A stretch of 64,000 nt of DNA. It comes from Dendrolimus kikuchii (Eukaryota > Arthropoda > Insecta > Lepidoptera > Lasiocampidae). Where the stretch lies: assembly GCA_019925095.2 (NCBI GenBank), contig CM034394.1, forward strand, positions 26,958,272 to 27,022,271, read 5' to 3'. Position numbers and translations under genes: made by a program. The notes beneath the pieces were generated by a model. It saw only the letters and a program-made list of their open reading frames with translations, searched no databases and was not told where the DNA came from. Positions 32,041 through 42,867 of the stretch are shown here, piece after piece (the stretch's first letter is position 1; each line of letters opens with the position of its first letter).

Positions 32041-32515
32041 TTACAAGTAAAAGATGTAGTCCAGATCGCTCTCGGTGGGGAGCGTTCCCAAAATGCTGGC
32101 CGCATTCCCGCGTTGTATGGCAACGCTAATACGTTTCCCTAAATATAGGCCAGCCCTTTCGTCACGCGAGACTTCTTTCAATCGCTTTGAAAGGTCTCGA
32201 TAAAGTTGATGAGCCTCACGTCCCCATGGCCCCAAAGTCTCAACCCCGAAAGCCAAGACCCATGGCTGCGTATTTGCCGCGTCTCAGGGTTTCTTGAAGT
32301 GTGGCAGCTCCTCCGGCAGTGACGGCTGTATTTGGAAGATGTCCCATACTAAGGGGCGTCCCATCTTCCAAGGTAGCAACGACATTCCGTCTGGTCGCTT
32401 GCCATCGTCGCGTCGGTTCAAGGACAGCAGGTACCCCGACGGTGACAAGAGACCGGCGGATGATATCGTCGATTGCCGCATGTCGTGAAGTTCTACCAGC
32501 ACTCCTCAAACACGA
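32041..32515 (-). pseudogene. LINE C-terminal fragment (GVETLGPWG type)
   Basis: Minus strand, three frames: DDIIRRSLVTVGVPAVLEP, then DGKRPDGMSLLPWKMGRPLV and WD, then AFGVETLGPWGREAHQLYRD and ISVAIQRGNAASILGTLP before the stop. This is the conserved end of a retrotransposon protein known from many arthropods; two frameshifts make it dead. A related fragment is at 44059-44385. I cannot name the clade with certainty. Confidence 0.75.
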
Positions 32516-32612
32516 GAAGCCATGATGACCAAGTCTATCAACCTTATCTCCGCACCGACAACGATGTGGGACGATATATAAATTAATTAATTAATTTTAG
32601 TAAGGTCCTTAC

Positions 32613-32739
32613 TTAGCGAATCTCCTCCAAACGACGCACGCGTCAGGGTCTGGGAATGTGCCGTTGGCAGCGATCGAGGAGCCGACGTTGCAGCGTTTCT
32701 TCTCCATTTCCGCGTAGTACCACAACAGTTGGTTGAGAC
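32613..32739 (-). CDS. Trpgamma: Trpgamma exon: end of S5 and pore turret
   Basis: Short exon of 127 bases, phase 1 in and phase 2 out. It opens after 'cgcaag' with (G)LNQLLWYYAEMEKKRC and ends WRRFA(N) at 'gtaagg' (32612). The LNQLLWYYA motif is typical of TRPC. The loop that follows holds two cysteines (KKRC and PDAC), matching the extracellular turret where TRPC channels usually form a disulfide. The loop between the cysteines (NVGSSIAANGTFPDP) is the variable part and has an NGT glycosylation sequon. Confidence 0.93.
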
Positions 32740-32819
32740 CTTGCGATACATATAACAAAATTAGAATGTTGCAATTTCTAAGAACGTCCATATTTGTGTC
32801 GTTTTAATAATTTCTAAAA

Positions 32820-33108
32820 GTCGTGGTAGCGTAATGGCTAGCGCACGCGTCCCAGACTCAGAGGGCGCGGGTTCGATCCTGGCCGGAACGCATGCACCTC
32901 TTAGTCGGTTTTCTGATCTAATGTGCATATTGTTATAATTACCATGTGCTAACAACGGTGAAGGAAAACATCGTGATGCAACCTGCACATCGAGATAACC
33001 GATGTGTCAAACCTGCCAAGCCGCCTTGGACAAGCGTGGCGGGTATACTGTCTGTTCACCCTATAATGGGAGGCCCGAGCTCAGCAGTGGGACATTAATG
33101 GGCTGATA
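32820..33108 (+). mobile_element. tRNA-derived SINE2, good copy
   Basis: A box TAGCGTAATGG (32828-32838) and B box GGTTCGATCC (32870-32879), then 'cggtgaaggaaaacatcgtg' and 'gggacattaatgggctgata' in ATT-rich tail. Confidence 0.93.
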
Positions 33109-33175
33109 TTATTTATATTATATTAATAATTTCTAAATCATTACTTTACATTGACATGTTACCTAATTTACAAGT

Positions 33176-33592
33176 AGTAATAAAACTACGTTTTAACGGT
33201 TTTAAGCGCGGTAATTTTATTTGATTTTGGTTTTTCCGGCGTTTCGGCCACTTTTCAGTGGCCGTGATCATCACGGAAGATAAAGATGTCAAGTGTCAAC
33301 GAGTATTGTTAAAGTTTTATTCAGCCTACCGCCAACTTTTTAGTTTTAATTTTGTTTATGGTTATTATTTACTCTATGGAAGCCTAATCTAATTTACCAT
33401 CGCTTCGCAACATGTTATGGCTTGAAGAAGAGAAGCGGCGCAAGAAACTCACGTGGCCGTGATCACGGCCACTGAAAAGTGGCCGAAACGTCGGAATAAC
33501 CAAAATCAAATAAAATTACCGCGCTGAAAACCGTGAAAACGTAGTTTTATTATGTATACAAGCTGCGAAAACTTAAGAAAATATTACAAGTA
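33176..33592. repeat. Foldback family C, full copy
   Basis: Arms 'taataaaactacgttttaac' and 'gtagttttattatgtataca' at the two ends, each with the GGCCAC...GTGGCC palindrome; centre includes 'tcgcttcgcaacatgttatg'. Confidence 0.85.
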
Positions 33593-34001
33593 GTATTTGA
33601 GACGATATGCGATCACGCAACGCAATGATTTCTGAGCCTAAAGCGTTTGTTTTTGGAATCGTTTAGTGATATTGATACTTGTCATAATTGTAATACGAAT
33701 CAGCAAAGTGGCCGCTTTAGGCCCTCTGATGATGCAGTCGATACAGATGTGGATGATGCTAAAAGAATTATAAGAAAATATTACGTCAAAACAGGTTCAG
33801 ATACAAATGTCTAGCGCGTCGCTGTTGCAAATTCCGCTATAAGAAGTAAAGGAGGTTCTCCAAATAAAGGTTAAAAATGAGGATAGGAGAACCTGGATTC
33901 AAAGGAAACCTAGGTCTATGGCTAAGATGACAATTTTAGTAGTAGAAATTTTTAATTTTATAACTACGTTTCTTAAATAATGTAATCAATATAAGACCAA
34001 T
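33593..34001. other. Intron DNA; small coding-like remnant
   Basis: 33690-33960 contains short frames ('ggataggagaacctggattc') without convincing homology. Confidence 0.35.
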
Positions 34002-34163
34002 ATAAAATTGATCGTGTACTAGCAGAAGGTGATGTTAGGAGCCTTAAGAACAGACGATGAATGTCAAAGAAGCAAGTGAGGTGTGTAAGAATAAGCCTGA
34101 ATGGCGCTCTGTTGGTCGTGCCTACCCCGCAAGGGAACTGGCGTGAAGTTATGTATGTATGTA
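34002..34163 (+). mobile_element. (GTAT)n LINE fragment
   Basis: 'aattgatcgtgtactagcag' to GTAT tail; a 20-base deletion after 'acagacga'. Ends close to the S4-S5 exon donor. Confidence 0.85.
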
Positions 34164-34180
34164 ATATAAGACCAACTTAC

Positions 34181-34427
34181 CGCAAGAAAATGCAAAGATT
34201 ACTAGTATATCCAATACAAAGAACTTGAGAATGTCCAACACCATCCTGCTGAGAGAAACCTGCAGCGGCCCGAGGTGTGGGTTCACGCTGAAGATGTACA
34301 CCAGCTTAAGGCTGCTGAAGATATTGGCCGCCGAAAATAGGCCTTCAGAGAGCAGCATCGGGTCCCAGGCGTCCCATTTCTCCCGAGGCTGATTCCATTG
34401 GAGACCTTGGGCCATTTCACGACGGAC
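34181..34427 (-). CDS. Trpgamma: Trpgamma exon: S4 and S5
   Basis: 82 codons plus one base. It starts after 'gctttag' with VRREMAQGLQW and ends at 'gtaagt' (34180). WDAWDPMLLSEGLFSAANIF is the very conserved S4 entry. KLVYIFSVNPHLGPLQVSL is the S4-S5 linker, and MVLDILKFFVLDILVIFAFS is S5. The final split codon joins FSC(G) to LNQLLWYYAE in the next exon. A (GTAT)n LINE fragment ends about 20 bases beyond the donor. Confidence 0.95.
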
Positions 34428-34639
34428 CTAAAGCATGATATAATATTGTGTTATAGAATAGAATAAACAATTTACAGTAATCACATTAAACAGTAAACGT
34501 AGGAACAATAGGCTGCCTTATTACTTCAGAGCGATCTCTTCCAGACAACCCGGGATTTTATGTACGAGAGATTTACAAACGTACGACGGTGACGTGCTAA
34601 TTGAATACATATATAAATGAGGATATATAAAGAGAGAGC

Positions 34640-35012
34640 ATGAAAGTAGAGTAAACGCGGTCGAGATGCGAGCACTGCGCAAAATCTGCGGAGTGACGCT
34701 CGCGGAGCGCGTTCCTAATACCGAAGTAAGAAAGAGAGTGTCATGAAAGGATGCATGATGAAAGGATGACAAAATAGATATACAATGCAAAAGTGGATGG
34801 ATGCAGAATTCGTGGAAGGCCACGACACACCTTCCATGATCAAATTGTTCGTGTACTAGCAGAAGGTGATGTCAGGAGCCTTAATAACAGACGAGCGTGC
34901 ATAACAAGAGTTATGAATGTCAAAGAAGCAAGTGAGGTGTGTAAGAATAAGCCTAAAAGGCGCTCTGTTGTTCGTGCCTACCCCGTAAGGGAACTAGCGT
35001 GAAGTTATGTAT
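34640..35012 (+). mobile_element. (GTAT)n LINE fragment
   Basis: Starts 'agcatgaaagtagagtaaac', has a deletion at about 34742 and ends 'ctagcgtgaagttatgtata'. Encodes ALRKICGVTLAERVPNTEVR in the first part. Confidence 0.85.
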
Positions 35013-35013
35013 A

Positions 35014-35500
35014 AGATCCTAATGTTATATCTTGTTTCTAAATATCCAGTTTGGAAACTGGGGTCTGTAAATCTATAAAAAAATATCTCAACAGGATAGA
35101 GTTCCTTAAACCATCCAGACAAGGCCAGGATGATCATTAGAAAAAAAAATGAAATGTGTGCTGGGACCAGGGACACATAGTAGAAGTGAAACTTCAACGG
35201 ACAAGTGGAAAAACGAATCGCAACAAAGTCTTACGGGCAGATCGTTAAGGTACTTGTCCAATTTGAAAACCTTCGAACATTTCGACTTTTCGCAGGTTTA
35301 CTGCAAAATATGATTTGGTTAGGTTAAGTACATTTTAATTAATGCATTTTTTATTTAAACATATTTTATTTTATCAAGCAAAAAAACTGAATTCGATCCG
35401 GAACCAAACAACGCATCCATAGTATACTCTAAAATTATGCCGCTCCTCCACGCGGCCGTAACCTTTTTTCGAGACACAAAAATCGTAAGACCCCGTCTAT
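35014..35500. other. Intron DNA, no gene seen
   Basis: AT-rich; nothing supported. Confidence 0.4.
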
Positions 35501-35504
35501 ATTT

Positions 35505-35741
35505 TTATTTTTTTTATTGCAGGAGTTCAGCAGATAGGCAGACGGCCCACTTAATGGAAAGCGGTTACCATCGCCTATAGACATTTGCAACACCAAAGGT
35601 GCTATAAATGCGCTGCTGCTCTCTTAAGGAAAGATTCGAACCTGGTCACTAATGCCGGAACACAATTCAAGGTTGTTATGGCGACATACTTTAGACCAGG
35701 GTTGGTAGCCATCCAGTCGGGCATTTGCCCTATCACCTGGC
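35505..35741 (-). mobile_element. Retroposon family B, truncated copy
   Basis: 'ttttttattgcaggagttca' to 'ttgccctatcacctggc', reversed. Confidence 0.87.
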
Positions 35742-36105
35742 AAACTAAGCTAATGTTTATTTATCAAAGATGTATCTCAAGTTCTACAACACATATCTGC
35801 ACGTATGCACAGAATAGCTTCTTGCATTATTTAATATATTTATTTTGTGAATGTTTTGGTTTGTTTTGTTTAAGATTGATAACATTTTGGGCTTAGGTCT
35901 AAATTTGGCTTCGTCCCACATTTTGGGCACCTCATTTTGAGTATCGTCCTTCGTCACAGATGGATGACGATATACCATAGAACTAATTACAATTCATGAC
36001 CCACCTAGGACGGCTACGGCACTGTATGATTTGTTTAATTTTTAAAATTCCTTCTTTGGCCAATAACAGCGTGGTTTTATAAGATTGGCTTAATATATCG
36101 TGATA

Positions 36106-36318
36106 CTAGCTTCTGCCCGCGTGGAATAGTTTAAAAAAACCCGATTTTGAAACATTCTTCATTGGTGCTCCGCTCCTATTGGTCTTAGCGTGATGATATA
36201 TAGCCTATAGCCTCGATAAATGGGCTATCCAACACTGAAAGAATTTTTCAAATCAGACGAGTAGTTTCTGAGATTAGCGCGTTCAAACAAACAAACTCTT
36301 CAGCTTTATATATTACAT
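36106..36318 (+). repeat. Interspersed repeat family D, short version
   Basis: 'ctagcttctgcccgcgtgga' to 'actcttcagctttatatatt'; lacks the unique middle of the long copies. Confidence 0.75.
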
Positions 36319-36321
36319 ACA

Positions 36322-36554
36322 TACATACATAACTTCACGCCAGTTCCCTTGCGGGGTAGGCACGAACAACAGAGCGCCATTCAGGCTTATTCTTACACAC
36401 CTCACTCGCTTCTTTGACATTCATCGTCTGTTCTTAAGGCTCCTGACATCACTCTCTGCTAGTACACGATCAATTTGATCATGGAAGCTGTGTCGTGGCC
36501 TTCCACGACTTCTGCATCCATCCACTTTTGCATTGTCATTCTTTCCACATGCCC
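36322..36554 (-). mobile_element. (GTAT)n LINE fragment next to S3 exon
   Basis: 'acatacatacataacttcac' to 'cattgtcattctttccacat', reversed; ends 24 bases from the Trpgamma exon donor. Confidence 0.87.
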
Positions 36555-36578
36555 TTTATATATTAGTATAAGATTTAC

Positions 36579-36718
36579 CTGAAAGTGCGACACTATCCGC
36601 AGAGCCACCGTGGCCACGTACAGCGAGTTGGTGACGAAGTCTATCACGTTCCACATGTCGTGGACATACTCCCGCAGACCCATATCCCATAGCTGCTTCA
36701 CTTCGCTCCAGATCAAAC
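36579..36718 (-). CDS. Trpgamma: Trpgamma exon: S3 region
   Basis: 46 codons plus two leading bases. After 'attaattag' it reads (G)[18 protein letters not shown], then [19 protein letters not shown], a membrane helix, and ends RIVSHFQ before 'gtaaat' (36578). The split Gly codon restores [14 protein letters not shown], a hallmark of TRPC channels. A (GTAT)n LINE fragment sits only about 25 bases downstream of the donor (36322-36554), so this insertion lies almost against the splice site. Confidence 0.94.
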
Positions 36719-36899
36719 CTAATTAATAAAACTGCTATGACATCCTTTTTCTTGAAACACGCTTAATTTTGATACGGGAAAGCCAGAATCATCTCGATTA
36801 CATGCTAGGGCCTGCTCCATTGCTGTGGTTCCACGCTCTTACACAATATCGGCGTGAAACGCTAACTTTGAGCTTTATTGTGTTTTATAGAATGAATTT

Positions 36900-37350
36900 C
36901 GTCTAAATTATAATAAACTAGGATATTCCCGCGACTTCGTCCACGCTTGACTTAAAACTCCCGCGAGATTTCCAGGACACATTGTACCACAAAATTAAAA
37001 AAAAATGTAAGCTATCCCTTTTGTGAAAACTGGGCCGGAATAAGCTAATTTTGATGCATCCGAACAACCTAAATCCGGGAGAATTCCCGCGGGATTCCTA
37101 GGTTAAAAAATCATATATATTATTACGTTAAATTTTCTATCGATCAGTAAAAATTCACATTTTATCTGGCCATTTTAAATAAGTCCCAGAAAAATTTCCC
37201 AGGATATGTCCCAGGATAAAAGTAACGCAGAGTTTAATTCTAAGAATTAGCTGTCGATCAGTGAAAATCGCAGCGAAATCGGCCCTGTAGTTTTTACATG
37301 AATCCCGAACCAACAAATAAACAGACAAGAAATCTAAAAAAAAATACATT
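36900..37350 (-). repeat. Dispersed repeat (cgcgacttcgtcc) fragment
   Basis: 'gatattcccgcgacttcgtc' to 'acaaataaacagacaagaaa'; reverse of the piece at 28160-28425. Confidence 0.55.
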
Positions 37351-37454
37351 GTGTTCTCTATAGTTTACGTGTGTTATGTATTCCAGTTGTTTTTTTTTTA
37401 ATAACTTCAATGTACAAGTACAGTATGTTTAGAATTTTCTAATATAATAAATAC

Positions 37455-37480
37455 CTACCTACCTACCTACCTACCTACAT
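37455..37480. repeat. (CTAC)n microsatellite
   Basis: Six CTAC units after 'aaataccta'. Confidence 0.9.
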
Positions 37481-37734
37481 GGAATATTTTACACTTTTGG
37501 CGAAAAATATTATACCACTGAAAAAGTAATTACAAGGTCCTGTACTGACGCCGGCGATATGTGAATGCAGATAACCTCATTAAACCAGGTGATTAGTATT
37601 TGACATTAAAAGAAAATTTCGACATAATCAGAGCTCCCAACTTTCGAATATCACATCCAGACAGCTTTATCCTTGATACTAGACTATTAGTGACAGGCGA
37701 GCATAACCTTCGTGTAATAACAGAAAGTACATAC

Positions 37735-37872
37735 CGCTCACCCAAGCAAGAATAAGCCACTCCACCAGCGAGGGTGGCGCCCCACGCCTCGACAGCGGCT
37801 CGGGCAGTCCAGTAGACGTGAAAAGGCCACCGGCCGCCGTCTCGATACGCTGTGACGCTAAAATCAGCAAAA
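37735..37872 (-). CDS. Trpgamma: Trpgamma exon: S2 and linker
   Basis: Starts after 'ggttgtag' (37873) with two bases that complete a Phe codon, giving FMFL|FLLILASQRIET across the junction. It ends at 'gtatgt' (37734) in phase 1. LLILASQRIE is the end of a membrane helix. A short variable extracellular stretch follows, then RRGAPPSLVEWLILAWVSG, the conserved EWLI...WV segment seen in TRPC channels. A competing AG eight bases further in (in 'gattttag') was rejected because it would remove the conserved FLLILA. Confidence 0.92.
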
Positions 37873-37964
37873 CTACAACCAGACAATGGGGGGAGATATA
37901 AGTTCAATAGATCCGTACTTTTTAATACGCTTTTTTATTTTTTTATTATTAGATGCTATTTTTA

Positions 37965-38148
37965 ATATTTGATCAAATTGATCGTGTACTAGCAGAAGGT
38001 GATGTCAGGAGCCTTAAGAACAAACGAGCGTGCATGACAAGAGCTATGAATGTCAAAAAAGTGAGGTGTGTAAGAATAAGCCTAAATGGCGCTCTGTTGC
38101 TCGTGCCTACCCCGCATGGGAACTGGCGTGAAGTTATGTATGTATGTT
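37965..38148 (+). mobile_element. (GTAT)n LINE fragment
   Basis: 'tgatcaaattgatcgtgtac' to the GTAT tail. Confidence 0.85.
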
Positions 38149-39053
38149 TATTATTAGCTTCATACGTATGTTAGTAACGGAATCTTTAAAGTTAAATTTG
38201 ATCGACTTCCCGGTTTCCGATTGAGCTGAAATTTTGCACGTATGTGTATATCGTGTGACAATGCAATGATATGGGTACCATGGAGCTGATCTGATGATGG
38301 AGTCGGAAGGTGGCCATAGGAACTCCTGTACTAAACAAGATAGACCCGTCGTGTTTGGGCTCGTTTTACTTGTCTTGGCTAGCACTCTGCTGCTACATGA
38401 TATGCAGGATCTCAAAAGCTTGAGAGTATAAGAGTGTATTTAATTCTTTTTTCAAAATTTCCACGGAGAAGGGAATTAAATCACTAAATAATCACTAAAA
38501 AATTGAAAAATAAATAACAGTTTAAAAAAAATCTAAAAAAAACGCTTTTATAGAAAATCCAACTAAAAAATAGAAAATAAATTTGAATTAAAAATAGTGT
38601 AAGAAAAAATGATTTTATTGTAAAAAAGCGTGGGGTGCTTTTCAGGATATTATCAAAATAACCCTTCTACAAACTTTTTTTACAACAAAATCATTTTTTC
38701 CCACACTATTTTTAATTCAAATTTATTAAAATTTATTTTCTATTTTTTAGTTGCATTTTCTATAATTTAAACATAAATGCTGTATATCGAGCCTTTACCG
38801 CCATTTTATCGTAAGCGACATTTAGACATGAGTATATTTTTTGTTGCAAAAGGTACTTTAAACCAGGCCTTTTTTTGTCACTTCTTTTTTGAGAGCACGT
38901 CATTCTCGAAAGTTGTAAGTCTATAATTTTTTGTTTATAGCTTCACTCCAAAAACTTCACCGCTTCCAAAGCCTTTTCATAGTACATACCAAGTTCAGTT
39001 ATTCTTCGTCCAAATATTTGAACCAGATTTTCAATTTTCTGTTTAGCACTCAT
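38149..39053. other. Intron DNA containing a foldback
   Basis: No gene. See the inverted repeat at 38551-38765. 38150-38420 has a dispersed-repeat style end ('ccgattgagctgaaattttg'). Confidence 0.5.
38551..38765. repeat. Foldback, two arms of about 80 bases
   Basis: Left arm 'tagaaaatccaactaaaaaa' ... 'aatgattttattgtaaaaaa' is complementary to the right arm 'tttttttacaacaaaatcat' ... 'tttttagttgcattttctat'. Loop about 50 bases. Confidence 0.85.
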
Positions 39054-39064
39054 TAGGTTTATAT

Positions 39065-39225
39065 TTTATTGTCAGGAGCCTTAAGAACAGACGAGTGTGC
39101 ATGGCAAGAGTTATGAATGTCAAAGAGGCAAGTGAGGTGTGTAAGAATAAGCCTAAATGGCACTCTGTTGTTCGTGCCTACCCCGCAAGGGAACTGGCGT
39201 GAAGTTATGTATGTATGTATGTATG
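39065..39225 (+). mobile_element. (GTAT)n LINE fragment with 11-bp TSD
   Basis: TAGGTTTATAT at 39054-39064 and 39226-39236. Six extra bases (tttatt) sit between the first duplication and the LINE sequence, a typical 5' junction filler. Confidence 0.88.
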
Positions 39226-39239
39226 TAGGTTTATATCAC

Positions 39240-39478
39240 GACTAGCTGTGCCCGCGACGCCGTCCGCGTGGAATTTGTTTTCAAAGCCCCCCCTTTTTTA
39301 AACATTCTTCATTGCTGCTCCGCTCCTATTGGTATTAGCGTGATGATATATAGCCTATAGCCTTCCTCGATAAATGGGCTATTCAATACTGAAAGAATTT
39401 TTCAAATCAGACCAGTAGTTCCTGAGATTAGCGCGTTTAAACAAACAAACAGTTCAGCTTTATATATTAGTATAAGAT
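39240..39478 (+). repeat. Interspersed repeat family D, short version
   Basis: 'ctagctgtgcccgcgacgcc' to 'ttatatattagtataagatt'. Confidence 0.78.
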
Positions 39479-39897
39479 TTTGCAAATCTAAACTCAGCTC
39501 ACTTAGCCCTTGAAGAGCATCGCACATTTTATATGACGCGACGCGGTAATTGTTCAGGAAAGATAGATTGGATTTTATATTTGGATAATTTTGACCTATT
39601 AAAAAAAAACATATATTTTTGTAAACATTACCAAAATTAATTTACTTCATTTTTTTCTTAGTTTTTATAGCAATTGTTCGCACTGCGTGCCCCCACGTGC
39701 CCCTACAAAACAGCCATGCCTTAAACTATTATATTATTTTCAGACTTTCACTTTTTGATTCGGTAGGGTATAGCTAAGTAAAACTGAAATTCTTAAAACA
39801 TAATAATAGTTTAAAATATATTTTGCTACAAAAAAAATTGTTAGATCCAAATGTTACTTACGATAAAATAGCGGTAAAGGCTCTATATGCTATGTAT
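39479..39897. other. Intron DNA, no gene seen
   Basis: AT-rich; nothing supported. Confidence 0.4.
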
Positions 39898-40083
39898 AAG
39901 AACGGAGAAAGAACACAATTTCCTGCGTTGGGGCGGCCTGTCGTAAGAGGCGACAAAACAACTCACAGCCAAGTGCTAAGATATTTGCCCAACTGGATGG
40001 CTACCACGCCTGGTCTTGATTATGCCGCCACAAAAACCTTGAGTAGTATTCCGGCATTAGTCGGTAACCGCTTCCTATCAATT
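39898..40083 (+). mobile_element. Retroposon family B, copy with internal deletion
   Basis: 'aagaacggagaaagaacaca' to 'ggtaaccgcttcctatcaat'; lies about 65 bases from the S1 exon. Confidence 0.82.
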
Positions 40084-40148
40084 CGTATAATTTTTTTTTT
40101 TTTAAATATTAACTGTGACATCGAAGTAGTGCAAAACTTGATACTCAC

Positions 40149-40383
40149 ATAGGAACATGAAATAACTGGCCGAATGACAGAGGAACTTGATGAAGGGCTT
40201 GCGCAAAGTGCGGCCGGGCGTCGAGTGCGGCGCGGCGATGTACGCGAGCGAGTACAGCGGGAACATGGCCCCGATGCGGGCCATCTCCGCGGCCTGCAGC
40301 AGCATGTTCTTCCTGCGGAACCCCGGCACGCTCTCGTACCAGATCGACGCCAACAGCTGCTGCACGTTCGGATGCGCGACGAA
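40149..40383 (-). CDS. Trpgamma: Trpgamma exon: pre-S1 and first membrane helices
   Basis: 78 codons plus one base. It begins after 'catgtag' with FVAHPNVQQLLASIWYE and ends at the donor 'gtgagt' (40148). PGFRRKN and the hydrophobic MARIGAMFPLYSLAYIAAP form the pre-S1 elbow and the first membrane segment. RKPFIKFLCHSASYFMFL starts the next segment, which is completed by the following exon. The exon is GC-rich (many gcg/ggc codons) in strong contrast with the AT-rich intron on both sides, which helps mark its limits. Confidence 0.93.
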
Positions 40384-40477
40384 CTACATGCAACAATGCA
40401 ACTGTGCTTTAATAATAATTACAATTAATTATTTTGACACTCATAAATAGATATTTAGTATGCAACTAGCTTCTACG

Positions 40478-40708
40478 GCGGCCTCTGTGGTTGAGCGGGC
40501 TAAGCCTTTGCCGACGTACCTCACTGCAACGCAGAGGTTCCGGGTTCGATTCCTGGTATAGTAAATTTCGGAAACGTATTTTCTCCGTTATTTACTATGG
40601 TCTGGGTGTCTGGGATCGGCCCCAGAGTAGACCGTTGTATATTACCCATAACACAAGCGTAACTTGCTTAATTTGGGGATATACAATGTGTGTGTTTGTC
40701 TGCCGATA
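40478..40708 (+). mobile_element. tRNA-derived SINE1, good copy
   Basis: A box TGGTTGAGCGG and B box GGTTCGATTCC intact; ends 'gtgtgtgtttgtctgccgat'. Confidence 0.92.
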
Positions 40709-40717
40709 CTGTATGTC

Positions 40718-40934
40718 TTTCAAGACCACGGGCCATAAAAATGGCCCGGACTTTTGGGGGGCTTGCGTGGGGCCATGGGAAGGCCAACACGTAGAGGCCC
40801 CTTGACAAATTTAATGTAAATGTGGCGTGACACTGACCGGCGATTATCCCTGTCCACACCATATAGTAATGCAGCCAAGGACAAGCCCCGGCCAGTGTAG
40901 GACTATTGTGGGAAATGAGGACAAAAAGTACCGA
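40718..40934 (-). mobile_element. TAA-flanked retroposon X, 5'-truncated
   Basis: Keeps only the last ~215 bases of family X (reverse), from 'tatgtctttcaagaccacgg' to 'aggacaaaaagtacc', then 'gattattattatta'. Confidence 0.85.
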
Positions 40935-41352
40935 TTATTATTATTACCTAGTTTTTTAACTATCCCACGGGAATTCTTTAATTTTTCGGGATCAAAAGTA
41001 TCCTATATGTTGCCCAGAGATATAAGCTACCACCGTACAAAACTTCATTACAAAGAAACAAAAAATTTGAAAAAAATCTAAATTATTTCTATTTCACTTC
41101 TTACATCCTCCTGACTCGGTTTTTAGCATTATTTTTCATTGTACAGAAATGCGACCTCTACAGTTTTATTATATGTATGTATAGATTATATGCACTTTCA
41201 ATGATAAGGTAATTATGATCAACTTAGCTTAATATCAACAATGTATAGAGTGCATTACTAGCGTTTCACCGCGAGTCGAACCCTAGTCAGTTACCCTTGT
41301 TTATATAGCCAGTAAATTTTCACACAGGTTACATTGCATTAATTTTTTTATC
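40935..41352. other. Intron DNA, no gene seen
   Basis: Family E-like 'cccacgggaattctttaatt' piece; otherwise unassigned. Confidence 0.4.
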
Positions 41353-41364
41353 TAAACGCTATTA

Positions 41365-41585
41365 CGCAGTCGTGGAAGGCCACGACACACCTTTCGTGAT
41401 CAAATTGATCGTGTACTAGCAGAAGGTGATGTCAGGAGCCTTAAGAACAGACGAGCGTGCGTGACAAGAGTTATGAATGTCAAAGAGGCAAGTGAGGTGT
41501 GTAAGAATAAGCCTGAATGGCGCTCTGTTGTTCGTGCCTACCCCGCAAGGGAACTGGCGTGAAATTATGTATGTATGTATGTATG
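41365..41585 (+). mobile_element. (GTAT)n LINE fragment with 12-bp TSD
   Basis: TAAACGCTATTA at 41353-41364 and 41586-41597. Starts 'cgcagtcgtggaaggccacg'. Confidence 0.93.
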
Positions 41586-41813
41586 TAAACGCTATTATTC
41601 CCCAGAAGATTTTCTTAATTGTATCTCGGAAATTATCCCATTTTCCGGGATAAATAGTATCCAATGTCCGTTTTCGGTATTGAAACATATATGCAAAAAA
41701 ATATCCAGTAGTTTTTCTGTGAAAGCGTAAGGGCAAAACAAAATTACTTTCTCATTCACAATATAACAGTATCGAAGATATAGAAGTATGGATCCATATA
41801 TCGAGGAAAATAA

Positions 41814-41945
41814 ACATACATACATAACTTCACGCCAGTTCCCTTGCGGGGTAGGCACGAACAACAGAGCGCCATTTAGGCCCATTCTTACACACCTCAC
41901 TTGCTTCTTTGACACACTCGTCTGTTCTTAAGGCTCCTGACATCA
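41814..41945 (-). mobile_element. (GTAT)n LINE fragment
   Basis: 'aacatacatacataacttca' to 'aaggctcctgacatcag', reversed, with a small deletion at 41914. Confidence 0.83.
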
Positions 41946-42250
41946 GGGGAAAATAAAATACAGTAAAAAGCAGCGAAGTCACAAAGTCAATAAGTCAGTA
42001 AAGTAAAAAGTCTTAAAAAGTATCAAAAAGAATCAAAACGTCTAAAAAAAGTATCAAAAAGCTTCGAATAGCATCGAATAGTATCGTGAAGTAACAAAGG
42101 TATAAAAAAAATCTTAAACAGCCCTAACTCTAGAATCTATTTATTTATTTAATAAGTCCCAAAGAGCCCAAAAATTCGAAAAGGTCTAAGGGCTTAATAG
42201 CCCAAAACGTCCTAAAAGTCTACAAAGTGCAAATATTAAAAAAAAAAACA
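41946..42250. repeat. Short-period degenerate repeat (aaagtatcaaaaag)
   Basis: 'aaaagtcttaaaaagtatca' and similar units of about 12 bases run from 41990 to 42110. No gene. Confidence 0.5.
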
Positions 42251-42257
42251 AAAAAAA

Positions 42258-42450
42258 TTGCCTGCCGACCTCACTGCATCTCAGAGGCTCCGGGTTTGAT
42301 TCCTGGCCTGGTAAATTTCGGAAACGAATTTTCTTCGTTAGTTACTATGGTCTGGGTGTCTGGGAACGGCCCCAGAGTAGCCCGTTGTAAATTAACCGTA
42401 ACACAAGCGTAACTTGCTTCATTTGGGGATATATAATGTCTGTATCTATC
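42258..42450 (+). mobile_element. tRNA-derived SINE1, target of a LINE
   Basis: Starts near 'cctgccgacctcactgcatc', B box decayed (GGTTTGATTCC); its tail is interrupted by the LINE at 42452. Confidence 0.83.
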
Positions 42451-42451
42451 T

Positions 42452-42752
42452 GAATGCTCCGGTGGTTCGGGCATGTGGAAAGAATGCATGATGAAAGAAT
42501 GACTAAACAGATATACAATGCAAAAGTGGATGGATGCAGAAGTCGTGGAAGGCCACGACACACCTTCCATGATCAAATTGATCGTGTACTAGCAGAAGGT
42601 GATGTCAGGAGCCTTAAGAACAGACGAGCTTGCATGACAAGAGTTATGAATGTCAAAGAGGCAAGTGAGGTGTGTAAGAATAAGCCTAGATGGCACTCTG
42701 TTGTTCGTGCCTACCCCGCAAGGGAACTGGCGTGAAGTTATGTATGTATGTA
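42452..42752 (+). mobile_element. (GTAT)n LINE fragment with 11-bp TSD in SINE1
   Basis: TGTATCTATCT at 42441-42451 and 42753-42763. Encodes MLRWFGHVERMHDERMTKQI to AYPARELA without a stop. Confidence 0.92.
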
Positions 42753-42779
42753 TGTATCTATCTATGTGCGGATTCCACT

Positions 42780-42867
42780 GTATGTCTTTCAAGACCACGA
42801 GCCATAAAAATGGCCCGGACTTTTGGGGGGCTTGCGTGGGGCCATGGGAAGGCCAACGCGGATTATT
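42780..42867 (-). mobile_element. TAA-flanked retroposon X, strongly 5'-truncated
   Basis: Only the last ~85 bases, 'tatgtctttcaagaccacga' to 'gggaaggccaacgc', then 'ggattattattgttatta'. Confidence 0.8.

Noticed and set aside
33593..34001. Coding remnant between foldback and LINE
   Set aside because: Short frames only, no motif that I recognise.
37456..37480. Regular short repeats as a CRISPR-like array
   Set aside because: Simple CTAC microsatellite in a eukaryotic genome; no spacers.
37736..37907. Longer minus-strand frame with SGCSFADFSVTAYRDGG upstream of the S2 exon
   Set aside because: Different frame from the conserved SQRIETAAGG; splice acceptor at 37873 explains the conserved frame better.
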